The position numbers and the translations under genes are program-made. From the NCBI RefSeq assembly GCF_017086365.1, contig NZ_CP070969.1, forward strand, positions 1,798,001 to 1,862,000: a DNA stretch of 64,000 nt, read 5' to 3'. Positions 53,044-62,111 of this stretch are shown here, piece after piece (the first letter of the stretch is position 1; each line of letters starts with the position of its first letter). Origin of the DNA: Paenibacillus tianjinensis (GTDB lineage Bacteria; Bacillota; Bacilli; Paenibacillales; Paenibacillaceae). The notes under the pieces were generated by a model that saw only the letters and a list, made by a program, of their open reading frames with translations, did no database searches and was not told the origin of the DNA.

Positions 53044-54468
53044 ATGTCGGTTGAAAAAGTGTTGCAGACGATCAAGGAAAACAATATCGAGTGGGTGGAT
53101 TTTCGGTTTGTAGATTTAGGTGGACGTGCTCACCACATCTCATTGCCAGCATCCGCAGTGGAAGAAGAGACATTTGTAAATGGTGTAGCATTTGACGGTT
53201 CTTCCATCAAAGGGTTCCGCGGTATCGAAGAATCGGACATGGTTATGATGCCTGATCCAAGTACTACATACATCGATCCTTTTACAGCTCACCCGACGCT
53301 GAATGTTATGTGTGACATTTTCACACCTGATGGCGAACGTTATGAGCGCGACCCGCGCGGTATCGCAGTAAAAGCAGAAGAGTTCCTGCAAGCAAGCGGT
53401 GTGGGTACAGCAGCTTTCTTCGCTCCAGAGTCCGAGTTCTTTATCTTTGACGATGTGCGCTACGAAAGCGGAATGAACAGCTCTTCCTTCTTCGTAGATT
53501 CCGAAGAAGCAGCATGGAACACAAACCGCAAAGACGAAGGCGGCAATCTTGCATTCAAAGTTGGCGTTAAAGGCGGATATGTTCCGGTAGCTCCAGTAGA
53601 TTCCCAACAGGATATCCGCAGTGAAATGTGCCGCTTGCTTAGCGAAGCAGGCCTTGAAATCGAACGCCATCACCATGAAGTGGCGACTGCAGGCCAAGCG
53701 GAAATCAACTTCCGTTTTGACACCCTGAAGAAAACAGCTGACAATCTCCTTACTTACAAATATATTGTGCAAAATACTGCACGCCAGTACGGCAAAGTTG
53801 CAACCTTCATGCCAAAACCGCTGTTCGGCGATAATGGTAGCGGAATGCACGTTCACCAATCCATCTTCAACGGCAGCGAGCCTTTGTTCTATGAAAAAGG
53901 CGCATACGCTAACCTGAGTGAAATGGCTTTGAACTACATCGGCGGTATCCTGTATCATGCTCCGGCACTGATCGCGCTGACTAACCCAAGCACCAACTCA
54001 TTCAAACGTCTGGTTCCTGGTTATGAAGCACCGGTTAACCTGGTTTACTCCAAAGGTAACCGCTCCGCTGCTGTCCGTATCCCGGTAGCTGCTGTAACGC
54101 CTAAGGGCTGTCGTATTGAATTCCGTACTCCTGACTCCACTGCTAACCCTTACCTGGCTTTCTCGGCTATGCTGATGGCGGGTCTGGACGGAATCAAGAA
54201 GAAGATCAACCCTGAAGAAATGGGTTACGGTCCACTTGACAAGAACATCTACGAATTGTCTGATGCAGACAAAGGGAAGATCCGCAGCGTTCCAGGCAGC
54301 CTGAACGAAGCGCTTGACGCTTTGGAAGCTGACTATGAATTCCTGACTGAAGGCGGCGTCTTCACTAAAGACTTCATCGACAACTATATTGCTCTGAAAC
54401 GTGGAGAAGCACAAGAGGTTGCTATTCGTGTTCATCCTCACGAATACTCCCTGTACTTTGATGTATAA
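53044..54468 (+). CDS. glnA: glutamine synthetase, type I (beta-like)
   Basis: 474-residue glutamine synthetase. Start VEKVLQTIKENNIEWVDFRF, active-site FAPESEFFIF, HHHEVATAGQAEINFRF, the ATP-loop motif DNGSGMHVHQSI, LVPGYEAPVNLVYSKGNRSA and IEFRTPDSTANPYLAFSAML are all present. It is about 30 residues longer than the GlnR-linked Bacillus GSI-alpha enzyme (444), and DKNIYELSD aligns with the Tyr region of GSI-beta, where adenylylation takes place in proteobacteria. No glnR is adjacent. RBS TTGGGGAGG. The IS element begins 32 bp after its stop. Confidence 0.92.
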   Translation: MSVEKVLQTIKENNIEWVDFRFVDLGGRAHHISLPASAVEEETFVNGVAFDGSSIKGFRGIEESDMVMMPDPSTTYIDPFTAHPTLNVMCDIFTPDGERYERDPRGIAVKAEEFLQASGVGTAAFFAPESEFFIFDDVRYESGMNSSSFFVDSEEAAWNTNRKDEGGNLAFKVGVKGGYVPVAPVDSQQDIRSEMCRLLSEAGLEIERHHHEVATAGQAEINFRFDTLKKTADNLLTYKYIVQNTARQYGKVATFMPKPLFGDNGSGMHVHQSIFNGSEPLFYEKGAYANLSEMALNYIGGILYHAPALIALTNPSTNSFKRLVPGYEAPVNLVYSKGNRSAAVRIPVAAVTPKGCRIEFRTPDSTANPYLAFSAMLMAGLDGIKKKINPEEMGYGPLDKNIYELSDADKGKIRSVPGSLNEALDALEADYEFLTEGGVFTKDFIDNYIALKRGEAQEVAIRVHPHEYSLYFDV

Positions 54469-54595
54469 GATTGATTAAATCTTAAATAAGCTTTACTTTA
54501 GAAGAGGCTGTCCCATAAGTAGATTTTTTCGAGTAGAGACAGACCCTTTTCATTATTCAAAACCGAAAAATGTCAACAATGAAGCGATTCTCCTG

Positions 54596-56155
54596 TTATT
54601 GGAGGATCGCTGCTCTGCGTTTTTGGTCGTTTGCAGCTTGCTTCAGTAGATTGTGGGCAAGGGAAAGCCATCCGACTTCAAGCGTCACTTTTTCCATGCC
54701 GCGAAGCAGAAACCGCCGGAAACCCCGGTTGTTCTTTAGTTGTCCAAATACACTTTCTGGTTCTGTCATTCGACGTACGGCCAAAGTGAAGCCTTCCTCG
54801 CTTTGCAAAATTGCCCGAGCTTGTTTCTGGTACCGCAGTCGTTCCAGACTGACAACCACTTCCCGATTTCCTTCGGCTTTCGTACATCTTTCCTTCAGTG
54901 GACAGCCCACGCAGCTCTGGCTACGGTAATGACGTTTTCGGATTTCATATCCACTCTCTAACGTTTCCTTGCTTTCTTTGCGAAAATGCAGCGTTTGTCC
55001 GGCGGGGCATGTCCATGTATCCACGGCTTCGTCGTACGTCCAGTTCTCAATCTTTCCGATATTCTCTTTCCACGCTTTGCTCTTTTCTTTGTGGTAGCTG
55101 CCGTATTTGACCACGGCCTTCACGTGTTCGTTTTCCAAATAGGCATAATTTTCTTCACTGCCGTAGCCGGCATCCGCGATCACCGCCCTCGGAAGTCTCC
55201 CTAGGATCTGCCGCACCTTTTTTAAGTGCGGCTGTAAACAACGCGTATCCGTCGGTCTTTGGTGTAGACTGTACGCCAAAATAAACTGGTTTTCGGTGCC
55301 GATCTGTACATTGTAGCCGGGTTTGAGTTGACCGTTTCGCATGTGATCTTCCTTCATCCGCATGAAGGTGGCATCCGGGTCCGTCTTACTAAAGCTGTTT
55401 CGGTCCCCGAGCAGGTTTTGGTATTGCTCATATTTCAGCAGTCTCGGAAACAGATCCTTACGGAGCCTCCGAACCGCTTTTTTCAATGGCTTGTTCTTGG
55501 GCTTCTTCAGCAGTTGCGACTCTAACGACTGGGTCATTTGTTCAAGTTTCTCACTGTCGATCTCGGCGGACTCGCCAAGTTCGCTCAGATCCTGGCCGCG
55601 GTGTTCCTGTTCTTCTTGTTTCTCTACAGCCTCAATGTCGGCAAACAATGCATGTACCTTTTCTTGCAGCTTGGCTTTATGCTTACTAACGGCTTTACCC
55701 CACACGAAGGTATAGCGATTCGCATTTGCCTCTATTTTTGTGCCATCTACAAAATAATGCTCGAAGGAGATGTATTTCTCGTCCGCCAGAAACTGAAGCA
55801 CGGCGGTAAATACCATTTCTAGGACGTCCTTCATCCGCTGAGAACGAAAGCGGTTGAGCGTGCGGAAATCCGGGCGTTGTCGTCCCGCTAGCCACATGAA
55901 GGGAATGTTTTCTCGGACCGCTTTGGCGATTTGCCGGGAGGAATAAATGCGCTGCGTATACGCATAGATAATGACTTTGGTGAGCATTTTAGGGTGGTAG
56001 CTGTCACGGCCGCCACCGGGATAGGCAGCGTCAAAGATGGTGTCGTCTAGCCGATTGACGGCTGCGTTAACGACACGAACGAGGTGGTTTTCGGGAATAT
56101 CTTCTTCCAGATCCATTGGCAAGCAAAGTTGGTCCATGGTATATTGAATGTACAA
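54596..56155 (-). CDS. IS1182-family DDE transposase
   Basis: About 519 residues. The N-terminal DUF772-type block is HPKMLTKVIIYAYTQRIYSS with FMWLAGRQRPDFRTLNRFRS. The catalytic core follows: EHYFVDGTKIEANANRYTFV (first Asp), VIADAGYGSEENYAYLE (second Asp) and FGQLKNNRGFRRFLLRG (Glu upstream in MTEPESVFG). The Cys motif is CVGCPLKERCTK. The open frame extends to 56248. AAAGGAGAGG lies just ahead of the TTG at 56155, giving the start YIQYTMDQLCLPMDL, which fits the family. No frameshift or stop interrupts it. Confidence 0.9.
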   Translation of the reverse strand: MYIQYTMDQLCLPMDLEEDIPENHLVRVVNAAVNRLDDTIFDAAYPGGGRDSYHPKMLTKVIIYAYTQRIYSSRQIAKAVRENIPFMWLAGRQRPDFRTLNRFRSQRMKDVLEMVFTAVLQFLADEKYISFEHYFVDGTKIEANANRYTFVWGKAVSKHKAKLQEKVHALFADIEAVEKQEEQEHRGQDLSELGESAEIDSEKLEQMTQSLESQLLKKPKNKPLKKAVRRLRKDLFPRLLKYEQYQNLLGDRNSFSKTDPDATFMRMKEDHMRNGQLKPGYNVQIGTENQFILAYSLHQRPTDTRCLQPHLKKVRQILGRLPRAVIADAGYGSEENYAYLENEHVKAVVKYGSYHKEKSKAWKENIGKIENWTYDEAVDTWTCPAGQTLHFRKESKETLESGYEIRKRHYRSQSCVGCPLKERCTKAEGNREVVVSLERLRYQKQARAILQSEEGFTLAVRRMTEPESVFGQLKNNRGFRRFLLRGMEKVTLEVGWLSLAHNLLKQAANDQKRRAAILQ

Positions 56156-56426
56156 AAGAAACCTCTCCTTTGAAATGGTTGTGTGGTAACTCCATTTTAC
56201 CAAAGGATGGTTTCTTTTTTGTGCGATTTTTAAAGATTGTAGATCCATTTCCCGCTTAAACAGCGGAGAGGACGGAACGATTGTGGAAAAGCGGCAGCGG
56301 TCGCCTTGGTCTCCGGATTTTCACCGCTAAGGGGAATGAAAAAAATCTGGAGAGCACAGCGATTGGAACAACGGTCCGTTCGCGGAGCGTCCACCCAAGT
56401 GCTCACGTTGATCCTACTTAAAAAAA

Positions 56427-56475
56427 CAGGGGCTATCCCAAGCAGCCATTTCATGGCTTTTGGGACAGCCCCTTC
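56427..56475. repeat. palindromic right end of the IS
   Basis: AGGGGCTATCCCAA...CCAT-TTC-ATGG...TTGGGACAGCCCCT. The right terminal repeat is preceded by an inverted copy of itself, so the end folds into a long hairpin that may shield the transposase from outside transcription. Confidence 0.7.
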
Positions 56476-56479
56476 TTTA

Positions 56480-56938
56480 TATGCTTTTATTTGAACGCTA
56501 AAGGCTCTGTAATGGCCTTGGTTGGATTTAATGCGTCACAGTGGCGTGTTGGTGCAGTGGGAAAGTCTCAGCCTTAGAATTAGCCTCAGAGGCTTCTGTT
56601 GCGTTAGCATAATTTACTGATAAAAGTCGTTAGCCTTTGCATGTCATACATTTTCGAAAGTTTTCGTAAATCTGGTTGATACATATCTATTTTATAGAAA
56701 AAATAGAAAAGAGTGCGCTTGCTATAATCCGTGTCTACTTATTCACCCTATAAATAATAGATATTATGATTGTGAATTTCTGACTTTGGATCAGTTAAGA
56801 GCTGTTCCGAAAATAATTTCGGTAATTTAAAACACAATATTTTTAATAAAAATATTTGGTATAATCGCATGAAGACATTGATATATCGCTATTTTATCTG
56901 GTAATTTTGTATGCTATAAAGCGAGTGTAAGAATTATC
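56480..56938 (+). other. AT-rich intergenic region
   Basis: About 460 bp between the IS and the GH94 promoter. It is strongly AT-rich with several T/A runs. No gene, RNA or clear hairpin was recognised. Confidence 0.4.
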
Positions 56939-56988
56939 TTTACAATAATAAATAACGATGTAATAATAATACCGAAATCGGTTTCGGT
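56939..56988 (+). promoter_or_regulatory. promoter with LacI-type operator for the GH94 gene
   Basis: TTTACA (56939), 17-nt spacer, AATAAT (56962), then ACCGAAA-TCGG-TTTCGGT (56971-56988), a perfect 7-bp inverted repeat with 4-bp centre at the expected +1. A LacI/GalR-family repressor would block initiation here. Confidence 0.75.
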
Positions 56989-57036
56989 ATGAATGAGTAC
57001 GCCAATTTAGCCTCATCGATAGAAAGGATGAACACA

Positions 57037-59775
57037 TTGAATCAAAAGAGCACACCTAACTGGTATTTCACCGGGAGCAATGGAGAGTTCAGTCTTAAAC
57101 ACCCTGACCGGAGCAGCTTTTTATATTTTCCCTTGGTCAATGAAGGAGGAATGATGTCCTCCATCAGCCCACAGCTTCACGGTCAAGTAACTACAGGGCA
57201 TAATACCTTCCTGACACCGCCAATATCAGTGGAGGATTTACATAACTCCAGAGGGTCGCGTAATTTTTGGGTCTATGTAGAGGGTAAAGGAGCCTGGTCG
57301 GCGGCTGGAAATTCTGCCCGCCAGCATGCACAGGCCTACGCGGATTCTGCGGATGAGTCGCTGCTCGAAGCAGGTTTGCTGTGGCACCGGGTAACCCGGG
57401 AGAATAAAGAGCTAGGGATTAAGGCGGTAGTGACCAGCTTTGTCCCTATCGGTACAGACAAAGTAGAACTGATGAAAGTAGTACTGACGAATACGGGAAC
57501 AGAGGAGATCAAGATCACACCGACCGCAGCCATTCCAATGTATGCGCGCTCAGCAGATGATCTGCGGGATCACCGCCACGTTACTTCTCTGCTGAACCGG
57601 ATATATACGTCAGCTCATGGTGTCGAAGTCCAGCCGGCTCTTTCCTTTGACGAACGGGGCCATCGGGTTAATCATACATCTTACGGTGTGTTTGGAGCTG
57701 AAGAGGAGGGGGGGCAGCCAGCCGGCTTCTTCCCTGTGCAGGAGGATTTTATCGGTGAGGGAGGCAGCCTGGATTGGCCGGAAGCGGTCGTCCTTAATGC
57801 GGAACCGCAAATCGGTCATGGCGGTGGCATACATAAAGAGGGCTATGAAGCACTGGGCGGATTACGATTTGCCTCTGCATCGCTGCTGCCGGGGCAGAGC
57901 CGTTCGTATGTAGTTGTGCTGGCGATAGAGAGCGACCGGATCGATATCTCCAGACTGATGTCCAAGTACGGTTCTTCCGGTGCTTTTGACGCGCATCTGG
58001 AAGAGAATAAGCTATACTGGGCGGATAAAGTGAATACGGTGGAATTTCACACTGGCGATGATGCCGCTGACCAATGGATGAAATGGGTTACGCTGCAGCC
58101 GGTGCTCCGCAGGCTGTACGGAAACTCTTTTCTGCCATACCATGATTATGGAAGAGGCGGCCGAGGCTGGCGCGATCTGTGGCAGGATTGTCTGGCCCTG
58201 CTCATTATGGAGCCGGGCGATGTACGCAGCCTCCTGCTGAATAATTATGCCGGTGTAAGAATCGACGGAAGTAATGCGACTATTATCGGCCAGCAACCGG
58301 GCGAATTCATCGCCGACCGCAACAACATTCCGCGGGTCTGGATGGATCACGGGGCCTGGCCGTTGATGACCACGATGCTCTACTTGAATCAGAGCGGCGA
58401 TCTGGACTTCCTGCTGCAGGAGCAGACCTATTTCCGGGATTCCTTCATGAGCCGCTGCCGTGAGCGTGACAGCTCCTGGGAAGCAGCCGCAGGCAGCAGT
58501 CTGCGGACAGCAGCCGGGAACATTTATAAAGGAACCATCCTGGAGCATATTCTGCTGCAGAATCTGGTGCCATTCTTCAATGTAGGCGAGCATAACAATA
58601 TTCTGCTGGAAGGTGCAGACTGGAATGACGGGTTGGATATGGCGGCCCAGCGCGGGGAAAGCGTTACTTTTACCGCCTTCTATGCCAGCAATCTGTATGA
58701 ACTCTCCTTGCTGCTGCGCACCCTGAAAGAACGCACTGGACAGAAGACGCTGGAACTGGCTGAAGAAATGGTGCTGCTGCTGGATTCATTGGGAGATGCG
58801 GTGGATTATTCGTCTGTATCAGCGAAGCTGGAACGGCTGAGCCGCTTCTATGCCGCTGCGCCAAATGTGGTTAGCGGAGTCCGTGCTAACCTGGATCTTG
58901 AGCAGGTGGCAGATGACCTGGCTCGAAAAGCAGAGTGGATCTTTAACCACCTTCGCGACAATGAGTGGGTAGAAAGCGAGCATGGCGACGGCTGGTTCAA
59001 CGGTTATTACAACAATGATGGTGAACGGGTGGAAGGGGAAACGGCAGAAGGCGTCCGCATGACGCTCACAGGACAGGTATTCCCGCTGCTTGGCCATGCC
59101 GCGGGACCAGAGCAGATCCCGCACATCATCACAGCTGTGGAACGCAATCTGTTTGACGAGAAAATCGGCTACCGGCTGAATTCCAATTTTGGCGGCATTC
59201 AGCAGAATTTAGGGCGTGCATTCGGTTTTGCTTTTGGGCATAAGGAGAACGGGGCAATGTTCAGTCATATGACCGTAATGTACGGAAATGCGCTCTATAA
59301 ACGCGGCTATGTGCAGGAAGGACGCAAGGTGCTGGATTCGCTATATAACTTAAGTGCGAATTTTGAGCTTAGCCGGATGTATCCCGGCATTCCAGAGTAT
59401 ATCAATGAACAGGGCAGGGGCATGTACACCTATTTGACCGGCTCGGCCAGCTGGCTGCTGCTGACAATGGTAACCGAGGTGTTTGGTGTGAAAGGACAGC
59501 TCGGGGACTTGCTGCTTGAGCCGAAGCTTGTTAAAGAGCAGTTTGATCAGGAGGGCAAAGCGTCAATCAAGACCCTTTTTGCAGACCGCCAGCTGGAAGT
59601 CGTCTATACGTCCACAGGCAGCGCCGGATACGGGGAGTATCAAATACACTCTGTAACGCTGAACGGCGCTGAGGTGACGCTTCAGCGCGTCTCAGAAGGT
59701 GTTATGATCCCGCGCGATGTATTGAGTGCTCTGCCGGAGGGGCAAGTTCATCTGCTGCAAATCGCTCTGGCTTAA
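57037..59775 (+). CDS. GH94-family disaccharide phosphorylase-like enzyme
   Basis: 912-residue cytoplasmic protein with GH94 architecture: N-terminal beta-sandwich (1-290), helical linker and (alpha/alpha)6 barrel with LPYHDYGRGGRGWRDLWQD, GADWNDGLDM (proton-donor Asp, about D531), GVRMTLTGQVFPLLG and a C-terminal jelly roll. It should split a beta-glycoside with phosphate. Specificity (cellobiose, chitobiose, laminaribiose, sophorose or other) cannot be read. The frame reaches the ATG at 56989, which lies right behind the operator. AGAAAGG (57021-57027) best serves the TTG at 57037; the ATG at 57028 is too near. Confidence 0.85.
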   Translation: MNQKSTPNWYFTGSNGEFSLKHPDRSSFLYFPLVNEGGMMSSISPQLHGQVTTGHNTFLTPPISVEDLHNSRGSRNFWVYVEGKGAWSAAGNSARQHAQAYADSADESLLEAGLLWHRVTRENKELGIKAVVTSFVPIGTDKVELMKVVLTNTGTEEIKITPTAAIPMYARSADDLRDHRHVTSLLNRIYTSAHGVEVQPALSFDERGHRVNHTSYGVFGAEEEGGQPAGFFPVQEDFIGEGGSLDWPEAVVLNAEPQIGHGGGIHKEGYEALGGLRFASASLLPGQSRSYVVVLAIESDRIDISRLMSKYGSSGAFDAHLEENKLYWADKVNTVEFHTGDDAADQWMKWVTLQPVLRRLYGNSFLPYHDYGRGGRGWRDLWQDCLALLIMEPGDVRSLLLNNYAGVRIDGSNATIIGQQPGEFIADRNNIPRVWMDHGAWPLMTTMLYLNQSGDLDFLLQEQTYFRDSFMSRCRERDSSWEAAAGSSLRTAAGNIYKGTILEHILLQNLVPFFNVGEHNNILLEGADWNDGLDMAAQRGESVTFTAFYASNLYELSLLLRTLKERTGQKTLELAEEMVLLLDSLGDAVDYSSVSAKLERLSRFYAAAPNVVSGVRANLDLEQVADDLARKAEWIFNHLRDNEWVESEHGDGWFNGYYNNDGERVEGETAEGVRMTLTGQVFPLLGHAAGPEQIPHIITAVERNLFDEKIGYRLNSNFGGIQQNLGRAFGFAFGHKENGAMFSHMTVMYGNALYKRGYVQEGRKVLDSLYNLSANFELSRMYPGIPEYINEQGRGMYTYLTGSASWLLLTMVTEVFGVKGQLGDLLLEPKLVKEQFDQEGKASIKTLFADRQLEVVYTSTGSAGYGEYQIHSVTLNGAEVTLQRVSEGVMIPRDVLSALPEGQVHLLQIALA

Positions 59776-59791
59776 GTATACAAGGTTAACA

Positions 59792-59835
59792 GGAGCGCCT
59801 GTTCCGCCGGATATGGCGCTGCAGGCGCTTTTTGA
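59792..59835 (+). terminator. intrinsic terminator of the GH94 gene
   Basis: AGCGCCTG...CAGGCGCT stem with an inner CGCC/GGCG stem, followed by TTTTT. Confidence 0.85.
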
Positions 59836-59894
59836 ATCTGATGAAATAGTATTATAGATGTAATCAGCAATGGAGAAAGGAAGGAGAACAACAA

Positions 59895-60779
59895 ATGTCT
59901 AACATTCTCTCGAACGGCGTCCTTACTGTTGAGATTGCGGAACCCGGAGCCTATAACGGTACTCGGTTTGACTGGACCGGATTTATAACCCAAGTCACTC
60001 TGGAGGAGGGCAAACATACCTTTTGTGTTCCCGAGAGCCTTGTACCCGGACACGGCAGCAACGGGGTCGGACTATGCAACGAGTTCGGCATTTCCCGGGC
60101 AATTGGGTATGACGAAGCAGCTGCTGGAGAATGGTTTCCTAAGCCAGGCGTAGGCCTGCTGCAAAAGCTAGATGAGGAAGCTTATGATTTTAGCCGAACC
60201 TATCCTTTAACTCCCTTCAAGATAAGCGTGGAAAACAGTGAGCAAGAGATAACGTATACAATTCTTCCCGAGGAGTGCCGGGGGTACAGCATGCTATTGA
60301 CCAAGCGTATATCCCTGGAAGGTGTCCGGCTAAATATTGACTACAGGCTGGAGAATAAAGGAACAAAGCCGCTGCATACGGAGGAATATATTCATAACTT
60401 TATAGGAATTAACGGCAGGCTCACCGGGGAAGGCTATGAACTAAGGCTGCCTGGAACAGCCGTCGTTGAGGCGCCCGAGTCCTCCTTTACGGCTGAGCTG
60501 CTGCATACATCCGGGGACAGACTGGGCTGGAATACAGAGCCGGGACGTCCCTTCTACTGCAGGCTGGCAGGTTGGGAGCATTCGGATGCCGTATTTTTTT
60601 GGGAACTGATTCATCATCCTAGCAGAGTTGGTATCCGTGAGAGCGGGAATTTCCGTCCGGAGCGGATGGCGCTCTGGGGTGAGCGGCATGTAATTTCACC
60701 CGAAGTTTTTGCGGACATTAGCATTTTACCGCGTCACAGCAAGGGTTGGCGCCGCAGCTATCAATTTTTCACGATCTGA
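59895..60779 (+). CDS. galactose-mutarotase-like protein of unknown function
   Basis: 294-residue protein, mostly beta structure. ILSNGVLTVEIAEPGAYNGT, FDWTGFITQVTL, PLTPFKISVENSEQEITYTI, LEGVRLNIDYRLENKGTKPL and the Trp-rich AGWEHSDAVFFWELIHHPSR resemble the aldose-epimerase/GH-associated super-sandwich. The usual mutarotase catalytic His-Glu set is not recognised with certainty (EYIHNFIGING may hold one His). RBS AAGGAAGGAG. It follows the GH94 gene after a terminator and is likely linked to sugar metabolism. Confidence 0.6.
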   Translation: MSNILSNGVLTVEIAEPGAYNGTRFDWTGFITQVTLEEGKHTFCVPESLVPGHGSNGVGLCNEFGISRAIGYDEAAAGEWFPKPGVGLLQKLDEEAYDFSRTYPLTPFKISVENSEQEITYTILPEECRGYSMLLTKRISLEGVRLNIDYRLENKGTKPLHTEEYIHNFIGINGRLTGEGYELRLPGTAVVEAPESSFTAELLHTSGDRLGWNTEPGRPFYCRLAGWEHSDAVFFWELIHHPSRVGIRESGNFRPERMALWGERHVISPEVFADISILPRHSKGWRRSYQFFTI

Positions 60780-60816
60780 ACTGCAGTGATCTTACGTTCT
60801 ATGTGAATAATTATAC

Positions 60817-60845
60817 TTGCTGGCGTGTTAGAATGCTGCTATCAT
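60817..60845 (+). promoter_or_regulatory. probable sigma-A promoter of serC
   Basis: TTGCTG, 17-nt spacer, TATCAT; 30 nt before the GTG start. Confidence 0.6.
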
Positions 60846-60875
60846 ATCGATATCCATATTCGTAGGAGAGAAAGG

Positions 60876-61976
60876 GTGGGGAGCAATTTGAGCAAGAGAG
60901 CATACAATTTTAATGCAGGTCCGGCGGCGCTGCCGCTTGAAGTATTGGAACGCGCACAAACGGAGTTTGTAGAATTCCGCGAAAGCGGAATGTCCATTAT
61001 GGAGATGTCGCACCGCGGGGCAATATACGAATCCGTGCATAATGAAGCACAGGAGCGTCTGTTGTCACTGCTCGGCAATCCGGAGGGCTACAAGGTATTG
61101 TTCGTTCAAGGCGGAGCAAGCACACAGTTCGCTATGATCCCGATGAACCTCATCTCCAGCGGCCAGGTCGGCAGCTATGTTATGACAGGAAGCTGGGCGG
61201 ACAAAGCGCTCAAGGAAGCCAAACTGCTGGGTGGCGGACATGTTGCCGCATCCTCAGAGGACAAGAAGTTCCTGGCGATTCCGGAGCTCAGCAGCATCAA
61301 GCCGGCCGACAACGCTGCATACCTGCACATCACATCCAATGAGACGATTGAAGGAACACAATATGCAGAGTATCCGGATACGGGTTCCATTCCGCTGATC
61401 GCGGACATGTCGAGCGATATTCTGAGCCGTTCGTTTGATGTCAGCAAATTCGGACTGATCTATGCCGGTGCTCAAAAAAATCTCGGACCTTCGGGAGTAA
61501 CCGTTGTAATCGCCAAGGAAGAGCTGATTGCCAACTCACCTTCGAACATTCCGACGATTCTGCGGTATGACACGCATTACAAAAACAACTCTCTGTACAA
61601 TACGCCGCCATCCTTTTCTGTATATATGGTTAATGAAGTGTTAAAATGGATCGAGGAGCAGGGTGGGCTTGCCGGCATCGAATCCAAAAACCGTGACAAA
61701 GCAGGTCTGCTGTATGACCATATCGACGGCAGCGACGGTTTCTACCGCGGGGTTGCGGAAGCAGGCAGCCGTTCCATTATGAACGTTACCTTCCGGATGC
61801 AGTCGGAAGAGCTGGAGAAGCAATTCGTCAAGGCTGCTGAGCAAGAAGGTTTTGTCGGTCTGAAGGGCCACCGCAGCGTTGGAGGCTTGCGTGCTTCCAT
61901 CTATAATGCTGTTCCTTACGAGAGCGTCAAGGCACTTGCTGATTTCATGAATCATTTCCGGCAAACTCAAGGCTAA
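60876..61976 (+). CDS. serC: phosphoserine aminotransferase
   Basis: 366-residue SerC. RAYNFNAGPAALPLEVLERA, EMSHRGAIYESVHNEAQERL, FVQGGASTQFAMIPMNL, HITSNETIEGTQY, ADMSSDILSR and the PLP lysine in YAGAQKNLGPSGVT are conserved. It makes 3-phosphoserine from glutamate. The ATG at 60825 overlaps the promoter and is rejected. The GTG at 60876 has AGGAG 7 nt upstream; a TTG at 60888 after GGGGAG is the alternative and gives the usual SKRAYNFN start. Confidence 0.93.
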   Translation: MGSNLSKRAYNFNAGPAALPLEVLERAQTEFVEFRESGMSIMEMSHRGAIYESVHNEAQERLLSLLGNPEGYKVLFVQGGASTQFAMIPMNLISSGQVGSYVMTGSWADKALKEAKLLGGGHVAASSEDKKFLAIPELSSIKPADNAAYLHITSNETIEGTQYAEYPDTGSIPLIADMSSDILSRSFDVSKFGLIYAGAQKNLGPSGVTVVIAKEELIANSPSNIPTILRYDTHYKNNSLYNTPPSFSVYMVNEVLKWIEEQGGLAGIESKNRDKAGLLYDHIDGSDGFYRGVAEAGSRSIMNVTFRMQSEELEKQFVKAAEQEGFVGLKGHRSVGGLRASIYNAVPYESVKALADFMNHFRQTQG

Positions 61977-61991
61977 TGAATGAAATTCCCG

Positions 61992-62023
61992 GACCTTCCG
62001 CCAGCAGGCGGGAGGTTTTCTGC
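61992..62023 (+). terminator. intrinsic terminator of serC
   Basis: ACCTTCCGCC-AGCA-GGCGGGAGGT followed by TTTCT. Confidence 0.8.
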
Positions 62024-62111
62024 TTGTACGGGCCTGCCCCTCAGCTTAGAATCAAAGTTACTTTACACCACATTACAGGGCTGGTAAGCCTACAGAGAGG
62101 AACATTCTATT

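Larger units (their letters stand above)
54501..56475 (-). mobile_element. IS1182-family insertion sequence
   Basis: Bounded by imperfect inverted repeats GAAGAGGCTGTCCCA (left, 54501) and TGGGACAGCCCCTTC (right, ending 56475). They are flanked by the direct repeat TTTA (54497-54500 and 56476-56479). It encodes one full-length transposase on the minus strand. The right part (about 56249-56475) is non-coding and rich in short palindromes. It appears intact and potentially mobile. Confidence 0.88.

Noticed and set aside
54740-55822. Several plus-strand frames inside the IS
   Set aside because: They are antisense to the full-length transposase and share no features with known IS accessory genes.
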